Shown: positions 23,505 through 31,348 of the stretch, in pieces
How the letters are laid out: each line of letters starts with the position of its first letter
Numbering within the stretch: position 1 is the first letter of the stretch
Assembly (NCBI GenBank): GCA_018136815.1
Contig: CM030945.1
Span: 656,605 to 720,604 of the forward strand
Origin: Isochrysis galbana
Taxonomy: Eukaryota > Haptophyta > Isochrysidales > Isochrysidaceae
Length of the DNA stretch: 64,000 nucleotides
Direction of reading: 5' to 3'
Made by a program: the position numbers and the translations under genes
The notes under the pieces: model-generated
The model's input: only the letters and a program-made list of their open reading frames with translations
Database searches by the model: none
Told to the model about the DNA's origin: nothing

Positions 23505-23760
23505 CTATGGCATGCCCGCCGTACGGAGCTGCTGTGCCACGGTATCGCGGGCATAGATGCTAGCCACGTCGGAATCCCACCGCCCGCGAGCCTTCAGCTG
23601 CTATGCGGTGCCCCCCGCATCGGCGAGGTCCGCCGCGCCGCCAATGCGGAAGCTATGAGTGATGAGTGAGCGCCGACGTGGGCGGGGTCCAGGGCGCCAT
23701 GTAGGCGCGCCGCCAGTCGCTTGGCGTAATGATTCAGCGTGCTCGTAGAGGGGGCAGGGG
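23505..23760 (-). pseudogene. Tyrosine recombinase (Crypton/DIRS-like) catalytic-end pseudogene
   Basis: The minus strand reads HYAKRLAARLHGALDPAHVGAH, then HSFRIGGAADLADAG, QLKARGRWDSDVASIYAR and DTVAQQLRTAGMP followed by a stop. HSFRIGGA carries the His-x-x-Arg box, GRW the third catalytic position and the Tyr of IYAR is the likely nucleophile, as in Crypton/DIRS recombinases. It is broken twice. A CACTCAT-type 7-bp repeat at the junction shifts frame just before HSFR, and an in-frame TAG separates DAGGTA from QLKARGRW. The 5' part is missing, and a foldback element sits about 215 bp upstream. Confidence 0.7.
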
Positions 23761-23976
23761 AATGGCCGGCAGGGGAGAGCCCGTGTGGGTGTGGTGAGTG
23801 ATGGGAGGCTGTGGCTGCTGTGTGTGCTGATGTGGATAGGCCCAGGCGGAAATATTCCGAAAAACTTGCCCAAATATTCAGCAAAAATATCCCATTTATA
23901 TGCCGGCGAGCTGCCCAAATATCCCGAAAAATATCTCGTTGTAGAGTTTTTTTTTGCGCGCGCGCGTTTCCGCATG

Positions 23977-24240
23977 TATATATGTTACCCCCCAGGAGCC
24001 AACGCCCCCCAGGAGCTATCGGGGGGCCCCGAGAGCTATCGGGGGGAAATTTTCTCCCGATCGCCAACAGCCCCACCGAGAGCTATCGGGGGACCGAGAA
24101 AATCCCCCGAGAGCTATTGGGAGATTTTACGTCCCCCGGGGCCCCCATGAGCAATCTCCCAATAGCTCTCGGGGGATTTTCTCGGTCCCCCGATAGCTCT
24201 CGGTGGGGCGGTTGGCGATCGGGAGAAAATTTCCCCCCGA
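23977..24240. mobile_element. Foldback (palindromic) element of the GTTACCCCCCAGGAGCC family
   Basis: The left arm starts TATATATGTTACCCCCCAGG and runs through GATCGCCAACAGCC and GAGAGCTATCGGGGGACCGAG. From about 24135 the sequence returns as the inverted arm, ending CCCCCCGATG. The arms can fold into a hairpin of roughly 110 bp. Arms and order match the ends of 37125-39015. There is no coding capacity. The right arm lacks the outermost TIR bases and is truncated at about 24240. Confidence 0.8.
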
Positions 24241-24589
24241 TGCGCGCGCACGAATGAGCTGTGGTGATGTGTCACAAGAGAGGTGAGGGGGCAGAACAAG
24301 ACGGGGGTTCTGTACCCTGGTGACCAAGACGGACACTGCTGTTGGAAGAGAACGACGCGAGGCGAGGGAGGCGGGTGGCAAGAGCAGAGGGGCGGAGAGT
24401 GCACAGTGGAGAGAGGGGAAGCGGCGCGACGAGGCCGAAGGGAGGGAGAAGAAGGTGGAGAGGAAGTGGCGTCAATGAGCGGCGGGCGAGGGGGGAGGGG
24501 GGCCGTGCGGGTGGGGCGGGCGGGGTGTCAGAATGCGCGGGGTGTCAGAATGCGCGGGAGAAGTGGCGAGCGCGGAGGGAGAGGGGCAG
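24241..24589. other. LINE target flank, no gene recognised
   Basis: Arg/Gly-rich open frames reflect purine-rich composition. Nothing is recognised apart from the target duplication beginning at 24590. Confidence 0.4.
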
Positions 24590-25935
24590 TTCTGAAAGCG
24601 CGCACCACCCCGACACACGAACAGATTAAGGTCTCTGAGGACGAGCGCTACATCAGCAAACTCAACAATATATGGCTACATACGGACACGGACTACCTAG
24701 GCGAAATATCCGCCACCGGAGGAGTGGCGGACGCCGGAGAGATTCAACGCTACCACGCGCCGGCCCGATGGGAAGGCGGATACAAAGGACCGAGATACAT
24801 GGAATACCCCCTAGCGGACGAGTACGCTATGCAAAAAGGCAAACTCGCGCTTGACGCAATCGCGGTCTCGGACATTACGCGAGCCGCGCTCAAAACAACC
24901 GCGAAGAACGCCCCACAAGCGGCGAAACTTGCATGGGATAAACGCCTAGATATCACGAAAGAAGAATGGAAACACATAGCAAGGCTATACACACTCCCGC
25001 TGCTCACACATGAAGACAAACACCCACATTTTAAACATATCACCCACAGAAGAATCGGCACTAGAAACAGATTTGCGAAAAGCCACACGAATATGTGCCG
25101 ACTATGCCGCCGCCACCGCGAAGATTCGTGCCACTTAGCATGGTGCCCCGCGACGAAGAAAATATTCGAAACCATAGACACCCTTACCAACTACACGCCC
25201 CGCCCAAATAGGTCGCGCACACAAAAAGTCAAAGACAGGCTATTTGCATATCCCGGCGCTACCACCCCTGATAGCCTGAAGACCCTCTACATAATAGCAT
25301 GGAAACACATAATTAAAGGCTTTTATAAAGTAGAGTTCGAGTCATACAACTTCCACTATATACCAACTCTAGAAGCAACGCTCATGAGATTTACCACCCT
25401 GGTGAGAGCCCGAGCTACGCCGAGCCTCCACAACACCGCGAGAACGCGTAAGGCGGCCCAGGGAAGGAAACCTAAAATCAAAACTCCGGTGGAGCTCAGC
25501 GCTCCTACCTTCATAGAAGATGACAAAGGCCGCTTGAGAATGAGCGATAACCTCGGCCTAGTAGCAGAAGCGCTCGGCCTTGCCGAACGCCTCGCCTAGG
25601 ACCCAACTATACTTCGCCCCAAATGGACTTAGGGCACGAGAAGACAGAACGATAACAGAAAAACCAACGACGACACGACGCTCACACAACAACGGAAAGA
25701 AACATGTCACTCAGCGAACCAGGAGGGAGGCGAGTACCTTCGCTGGGGACAAGTGCAATCCGCCCAACCTGACCCCCCCCAACAACCTGAGCCCCGACGT
25801 AGAGCACAAGGGGAGTTGCCGCAAGGCGGGAAGTTAGGGAGTGGGAAGGAGGAGGGCGTGGCGACAGAAACGAAAGCCGGTGCCGCGCGCGTGGCGAGAA
25901 TATTAAAAGGTTTTTTTTTCTGAAAGCGCGCACCA
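24590..25935 (+). mobile_element. LINE-A copy, 5'-truncated, with 18-bp target duplication
   Basis: The insertion 24608-25917 is flanked by TTCTGAAAGCGCGCACCA (24590-24607 and 25918-25935). The ORF ending at 25599 encodes the ORF2 C-terminal part: KVSEDERYISKLNNIWLHTDT, YLGEI, PLADEYAMQKGK, EEWKHIARLYTLPLLTHEDKH, zinc knuckle CRLCRRHREDSCHLAWC, KVKDRLFAYPGATTPDS and a final LGLVAEALGLAERLA. The 3' UTR ends GGCGAGAATATTAAAAGG plus a T-run. The intact ~330-codon frame suggests it is fairly recent despite truncation. Confidence 0.9.
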
Positions 25936-26293
25936 GGCTATTGACAAAAAAAAACGATCGCTTTCAAAGGAAGTCGATCAATTTTCTTTGGAGGGAAACC
26001 AACATGGGATGAGATATCGTGATTTCAACGATATATCCACCCTGCCCCAAATCGAGTGAATGGAGTCAGACCACGTGTGTGTTTCAACATGTGAAGGGTC
26101 AAGTTGACTCAAGTAACCTCCAGGTGACAATGAAAGGTGTTAGCAGGGATGGGGATAATTGAACGCTTTTGGTCTTGCAAACGCAACACACATGGAACCA
26201 AAAGAGGGACATCCGCGAAAACGACGCAAACCACAAACTACACGCCCAACACGAGTCAAAGCGGGCACGCGGAACAGAAATGCGGATCAAAAG
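25936..26293. other. Intergenic between LINE copies
   Basis: No gene. Near 26137-26165 is GATGGGGATAATTGAACGCT, which recurs at 47461 (one mismatch), a small dispersed repeat. Confidence 0.4.
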
Positions 26294-26484
26294 GCCTGCC
26301 CAAACCCACACTCCGAACCAGGCCTTAGGTAGCGCACCGAGGCCGGACCCCGGAAACCGAAGAAAAAGGAAAGAAGGGGGGCAGGGAACGAGGTGGAGGG
26401 AGGGAAGATAAGGGCGGTGTTAATTAGTAGCGGGAAGACCCGGGACTAGTAGGTGTGTAGCCCAGAATCTTCAGATGTTTTATT
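26294..26484 (+). mobile_element. LINE-B 3' tail, copy 3
   Basis: The same tail words as 18327-18544 (GGCCTGCCC, CCAGGCCTTAGGTAG, CCGAGGCCGGAC, GGTGTGTAGCCCAGAATCTT) end in a short interrupted T-run. The 5' boundary is not resolved. Confidence 0.6.
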
Positions 26485-26646
26485 TGTAGGTAGTGGTTCC
26501 ATTCGCCGCGAGTGCGGTAAGAATATTATGAAGTTTTTTATAGTGGTATATACTGTCGCGTTGCTCCCTCCTTGCATACTTGCATGACTTTTTGTAGCTG
26601 CCCTATACCCAATGGCATTGCATGGAGAGCAAATATTGAAACAGCG

Positions 26647-27534
26647 TTACGTGCCCGCAATCTCAAGGCTAACAGAAGAGAACACTGAATTAAGTTTCGA
26701 TGCGACATGAGCGGCAGCGCGTGCAGCTTGTCGGTGTCTCTCCCATTTGTCTCGCATCTCTTCAGCATATTTAGCCCATGCAAGCCGCTCGCTCATTGGC
26801 ATTTGCTTCCATTGGCGGCGACAATGGGCACCAAGTTGTCGAGATGCCTGCCGTTCCATCTCAGCTGCGACGAGTTGGCGCTTGACCATTTCACGAGCAA
26901 AAGCTGCGCTCTCTGCGGTACGCATAGATGTGCCTCGCTGACCACTTCGTTGAGGTGCACTATTCGGAGACGACCGCTGTGGCTGACGCTGCGGCGGTGA
27001 GCTGGTTGCAATCAATCCTACCTGTGTATTAAAGCGACTAGCCTCTGAAGCTGAGAAGAGACCCTCGGCACCGGGCGGCGGTGGTGGAAATTTTGACTCA
27101 CCAAGTGAACAGCGATGGAGGAGTGTGTGAAGACAATCGGCGGCTCCTGTATCTGTGCGCATGAGAGCCGCGGCGCGCTGTGATTTGGTTTCAGACCCAC
27201 CACACACAATGAAATTATGCACATCGGCGGCCGCACTCCATACACGGCAAGCCATGACCTCGTCGAGCACCATCTCATCTGTGGTCTCCTTTACCACTGC
27301 ATGAACGCGCGCCATCAGACGCACCGCAGCAACCACCCGGCCAGCACAGACGTCACGGAACGCGACGCAGACCAGTGGTAGCGCGCCTAGATGCGAGGCA
27401 GCATTCGGATCGATGCTGATCTGGGTCGCGATGCGCACGAGGAGTTCCTCGGGAAGGTCAAGAAGCTGGGGCGCCGCCATCGCGTGGGGGTCGGCGAGGA
27501 AACGACAGACGAACGTTTCACGTCTCCTCTCCAT
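26647..27534 (-). CDS. F-box-like protein with HMG-box-like C-terminus
   Basis: Single open frame of 295 codons from ATG 27534; a second ATG at 27480 directly precedes the domain. LLDLPEELLVRIATQI...LGALPLVCVAFRDVCA near residues 23-65 fits an F-box (leucine-proline start, L.LVCK.W-like end). The middle is poly-Pro and Ser/Gln-rich. The C-terminus (about 210-280) reads REMVKRQLVAAEMERQASRQL, RRQWKQMPMSERLAWAKYAEEM and RDKWERHRQ. Spacing of the Trp, Met-Ser-Glu-Arg and Ala-Lys positions recalls an HMG box. F-box proteins recruit substrates to SCF ubiquitin ligases; a DNA-binding tail would be unusual. Both assignments are by eye. The upstream block 27568-27708 is shared with the ZGRF1-like gene. 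Confidence 0.6.
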   Translation of the reverse strand: MERRRETFVCRFLADPHAMAAPQLLDLPEELLVRIATQISIDPNAASHLGALPLVCVAFRDVCAGRVVAAVRLMARVHAVVKETTDEMVLDEVMACRVWSAAADVHNFIVCGGSETKSQRAAALMRTDTGAADCLHTLLHRCSLGESKFPPPPPGAEGLFSASEASRFNTQVGLIATSSPPQRQPQRSSPNSAPQRSGQRGTSMRTAESAAFAREMVKRQLVAAEMERQASRQLGAHCRRQWKQMPMSERLAWAKYAEEMRDKWERHRQAARAAAHVASKLNSVFSSVSLEIAGT

Positions 27535-27567
27535 TCATACAAATCTAGAGGGAGTAGGGGAAGGTCC

Positions 27568-27708
27568 GTTAGAGTTTTCTTGTCTGTGCTGGTTTAATCC
27601 TAGAGCAATGGAGCCCCTACCCCGAGATGGGGGTGTGCGCGATTGGTGACGGCTCGTCCGGTGTATGTGGCTAGGGATGTTAGCCAACAAGATGCTCTAC
27701 AAGACTCA
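27568..27708 (-). promoter_or_regulatory. Upstream block shared with the ZGRF1-like gene
   Basis: On the minus strand this block ends 33 bp before the F-box ATG at 27534 and aligns in the same gene-relative orientation with 2618-2785. Divergence is modest, with small indels. See the companion entry at 2618. Confidence 0.55.
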
Positions 27709-28479
27709 ATTTCAAACGAGGTTCGCCTTTCGCCTTGTGCACAACTTGCAACTTGTGCTCGGGTTCCTAGACCTAGATGCTAGATGATCCTAGATGGTAG
27801 GGCGGTCAAACAGTGTTTTTTTATAAGGGGTGAAAAAATGACCATCTCAGAATTGAGGAAATTTGAGGATTTTTCACGGTAGAAAGTTCCCAATACACCC
27901 AACTAGCACATATCCGGGGTCCATTAGGACCCGGACCCCCCCCCTTGGGCCCCAACAACAAAACGTAATCAAAAAACAAAAAAGACAGGAGACGCTAAAA
28001 TCGCAAAAGCTTGAAAAGCTCAACTTCAAGTCGAGACCGGGCGGGCTGCGTGCCCGTTTTCGACGATCCATCAGGATGGGAGACCCCGCCAGATACCAAA
28101 TACACAGGTCCCACCCGCATGGTCACGCCAATCGGACAGGCCGCGCCCTGATAAGGCGCCTTGCCTTCATTCGGTGCCAGTTTTTTTTTTGTCATAAACG
28201 TCGGATAGATAAAACCCGTAACGAAACGCTGGGGTGAGTCCGCGCGGCGAAAAAAGAAGAAAGCGCGCGGGGAGGAAGACGCCTCCGGATTGATCCTCGC
28301 GCGAGCGGCTCGCGCACGCGCAGTGGGGGGCATGACGTGCGCTACCGACACTGAATACAAACACACTCCACCCGCGTTTCGTTACGAGGGTCCGCTCCCA
28401 AAAGAACGCGATTCGGGTCGTCCCCCCTCGCCATAAAATTCGGGTTAGGACAGGTAGGCGCCTCTTGGGTCGACGAAGG

Positions 28480-28875
28480 ATGCACGTGGTGCCCTTTTCG
28501 CACTGGAGCGCCGATATCCCACCGTCTTACTCGCGCCCCGCGAAAGGAGCGTTCGCCGTTGCTTCGACGAAGGGCTTGGTGCGCGTGAACCCGCTGTCGG
28601 GTGGGCGCTCGGGCGAGCTGTGCGACTTTTGGGTGACCCCCGATTGGCGCGGTCAAGGCGTTGGGGGGGCTTTGTTACGGGAAGCGATGCGTCTAGGGAT
28701 GCGGCGCCTGTGGTTGTGGACGTTGCTCGAGTCGGGGCCCGTCTCGTTGTATCATCGCGTGGGCTTCCGGGTAGCCCGCAGTGGAGTTCCCCGTCGGCTC
28801 GAGGCCCCCTCCCTTCGTTTGAGACATCCTTGGCTCGGCGAGAAAGCGGTGGTGCACATGGTTGTCAGTCTGTGA
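28480..28875 (+). CDS. GNAT-family N-acetyltransferase in a TIR element
   Basis: Intronless frame of 131 codons from ATG 28480 (the frame extends upstream only by non-ATG codons). ELCDFWVTPDWRGQGVGGAL contains beta-4 and the acetyl-CoA pyrophosphate loop R-G-Q-G-V-G. LLESGPVSLYHRVGFR is the C-terminal motif B end with the Tyr used as general acid in many GNATs. The length is close to a minimal GNAT domain (~140). The acceptor substrate is unknown. It overlaps the next frame and lies between the two termini of a mobile element, so it is probably cargo rather than a host gene at this locus. Confidence 0.75.
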   Translation: MHVVPFSHWSADIPPSYSRPAKGAFAVASTKGLVRVNPLSGGRSGELCDFWVTPDWRGQGVGGALLREAMRLGMRRLWLWTLLESGPVSLYHRVGFRVARSGVPRRLEAPSLRLRHPWLGEKAVVHMVVSL

Positions 28876-29308
28876 CGAAGGCGGCGTGACCGAGTTAGAT
28901 AACGACAGTGAGTTCACATTCCTCCAAAAAAATGCGTATTTTTGGGATTCGAATGAGCTGCCCAAGAGCATCGATGCTCTGAAGAAAGGAGTGCTCAAGG
29001 CTGCCGCAGACAACGTGATCAGCTTCGCGGGGGGTATACTCTCACGAGTTTATATTCACACCCCCGACGAAATGGGGAAGAAAAAGGCGGAGTTCTGGTT
29101 GGAACATGTCCCGAGTGTGGCACTGAACAAGAAAGATTACGAGGACGCCGTCAAGGCCACCCTTCGGCTAATGTTTCCAACCATCGAGAAGAAAGTCCCA
29201 TCCTCCCAGGCCATCAAAAGCGCAATGTCCTGGTTGACGTCGCGCGGCTTCTTCAGACCGGCGAGAGGGGGGGCGAATCGCACCATTTCTTGGCGAAGAT
29301 TTTCGTAG
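28862..29308 (+). CDS. Unrecognised ORF downstream of GNAT in the same element
   Basis: A 149-codon frame overlaps the GNAT 3' end by 14 bases and lacks an early ATG (it opens with TTG; upstream codons are also open). The composition is protein-like: acidic start, LPKSIDALKKGVLKAAADNV, IHTPDEMGKKKAEFWLEHVP, YEDAVKATLRLMFPTIEKK and SSQAIKSAMSWLTSRGFF, mostly helical. I do not recognise a family. The overlap with GNAT suggests compact virus- or transposon-like organisation, or a frameshifted continuation. Confidence 0.4.
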   Translation: MSVCDEGGVTELDNDSEFTFLQKNAYFWDSNELPKSIDALKKGVLKAAADNVISFAGGILSRVYIHTPDEMGKKKAEFWLEHVPSVALNKKDYEDAVKATLRLMFPTIEKKVPSSQAIKSAMSWLTSRGFFRPARGGANRTISWRRFS

Positions 29309-29530
29309 CGTCAGGTAGCCCCCCCGGGAGGTTTTTATTGGGCACCGCGCCACGGTCAAAAAATGCAGCCCAACCCTTACTAATAGTTAAAAAGCCCCTG
29401 TTTGACCGCCCTATAGATGGGAAATACGTATTTACCGTATTTGGCCAGAGGCCAAATACATATGTATTTGGCTGTATTTGAAGCGCGTCCTGGGTTGTAG
29501 GCCTCGAATGTATTTGAAATGTATTTGGCC

Positions 29531-31348
29531 GGCAGCCGCTAGGACAAGGAGCGCCACGACTACATATGGGAGCGCATCCTTGAATGCAGCCCGGATGCCG
29601 TTGCCCGCCGCTTCCTCGGAGCACATTGAGCTCGGTCATGTTGCGATGCCCATGATGACGTTGAGATGATGCCGAACGCAAACGTGGTTGTGGTTGCCAC
29701 AATGCGCCCTCCTGAAATGCCGGCTGGGGCTGGGGGCCGCCCGTGCGCGGCGCGCGCGAGCCGCGAGCGCGGCGCGCGCGCGTGCGCGCAGGACCAGGCG
29801 CGCTCGAGCGCGGCGTGCGCGCGGGACAGCGGCCACCACCACCACACCACCACGCGCGCGGATCGCGACGCGTGCGTGGGCTTGGGGTTGTGAACACCGA
29901 TAGCGGCTCGCCATCGGCCGAGGGGAGGAGAGAGGGCAGAGGGCAGCGGCGGCGGCGGCCTACGTATGCGTTGGACGCAGGACGCGGAGGAGCGAGGAGC
30001 GGAGGCGGAGGCGTTCCGCGCGGGGGGGAAAGGCCCCCTTGCGGTATATGTGATATGTGGCCCCACTGTCCACTGTTTTTCGCACTGTTTTTTACTGTTT
30101 TTTTTCGATTCCCAAAAACAGCTGTTTTTAATGTTTTTCTAGCCCTCCCTCACCCGCTGTTTTTCACAGCTAGGTGCATGCTGCCCCCGCCCCCCCGCTG
30201 CGCCTCGCCTTTTCCTTTTCGCATGTTCGCGGGAGCGTAGCCCAAATTTCGTTGGTTTCCCACCCAAATTTCATGCACTTTTTTTTGTTGAGCGAGCCCA
30301 AATTTTGCAAAACATTTCGCGCAAACCTGGCCGGGGCCAAGGTAGGGGGGGACCCTGCGGAATCCCTGGACACCCAGGGGAGGTGGGAAATAGTGGTTAA
30401 CAAGAATGAGTGACCGGGCTACCGGTAGGGCAACGGAAGACGAGTTCCCCACACCGGGGGACGCCCCACCTACACACACACACCACACACACACACGAAA
30501 TGCTCAAGCTACCCACCACCAGCCCCTTTCGCCTCCTTGTTTCTAAGGGTGGAGCGGCACAAGGCACGAGCACAACTATAATTAGTCTAGGCCCCGCCAG
30601 GCTCCAGGTACCCGTAGAAAGGTGCACACACGGAGACGTGTAACGGGATGGCGACAAGCAGCGGACGGTGGTGTTGATGGGTCCAGAGCCGCGTACATGT
30701 GCGGTAAGAATCTGATGGGGTAGGAGTAGGAGTACTGATGGACCGGTCCGACATCAAGTGCACCCCGCCCGAGGTCTCGGCGAGAGGTCGACGCTTCTAC
30801 TCTCGGTACAAACAGCGGCAGAGCGACACATCCCCCCGTGGCCCATTCATCTCATTCATGGATTCCTTCCTCATTTCCTTCCCTCTCTCTCTCCTCGAGC
30901 GCACCGCCTCCGCCGGCTCGCTTTTCTCCCTCTTCTTCCCAATTATGGTATCCTCGACGGCTGGCACCTCTCTCTCTCTTGCTTCTTCCTCTCCTCACTC
31001 TCTCAACCACCCCCCCCCCCCCCCCCGCCTCTTCCCAGGATACAAGACTACCATTTCTCTATCCTCCAACCCCACCGTCGTCGGCCTCCAGCTCGCCCCC
31101 CTCCCGCGCCGACGGAGAGACCAGCCCCGTGACGGCACCGCGCCCCCCACCCCTTTTACTCGCCATCACCACCGCCGCCCCTCCGCCTCGCCTCCACGTG
31201 CTCGGCTCTCCCCTCCCCACACCACCCCGAGGTTCTCTGCCAGCCCCCATCGCTCCCGGCCCCTCCCTCAGCTGGCCCCTGAACACCGCTCCCTCGCCCA
31301 AAACCTCTCGCGCTCCGTTCCTCCCACTCCTCTCTCCCCTATTGCCCC
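29531..31348. other. Intergenic, low-complexity
   Basis: It contains an Ala/Arg-coding GC tract (29740-30010), repeats of CTGTTTTT (30070-30170), a CA/AC run near 30470-30500 and a C-run at about 31012-31026. The last ~500 bases are pyrimidine-rich and may hold the 5' UTR and promoter of the sugar transporter. No domain was seen. Confidence 0.5.

Larger units (their letters stand above)
27798..29413. mobile_element. 1.6-kb TIR element carrying a GNAT gene, nested in a MITE
   Basis: The left terminus TAGGGCGGTCAAACAG and its exact inverted copy at the right end (16 bp) bound the element. TAGATGG flanks both ends (27791-27797 and 29414-29420), a 7-bp target duplication made from the MITE it entered. 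Inside are a GNAT acetyltransferase ORF (28480-28875) and an overlapping unrecognised ORF (to 29308). No transposase is recognised, so it is either non-autonomous cargo-bearing or of an unfamiliar type. A solo terminus of the family lies at 886 and a weaker one near 40535. Confidence 0.8.
27789..29530. mobile_element. Second copy of the CCTAGATGGGAAA MITE, split by a nested element
   Basis: CCTAGATGG (27789-27797) is the outer end of the MITE seen at 287. The rest of the same MITE resumes at 29414 (TAGATGGGAAATACG, then the GTATTTGGCC palindromes) and continues to 29530, where homology to 287-405 stops. The gap is filled by the TIR element 27798-29413. The right third of this MITE copy is missing. 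Confidence 0.8.

Noticed and set aside
27009..27044. Possible intron inside the F-box-like gene (CAG|GTAGG ... CCGCAG)
   Set aside because: The implied intron would be about 36 bp, well below the 104-363 bp seen for the other introns here, and the frame is open through it.
29740..30240. Long overlapping Ala/Arg/Pro-rich open frames on both strands
   Set aside because: They arise from a GC-dinucleotide tract; every frame is open at once and none has a domain pattern.
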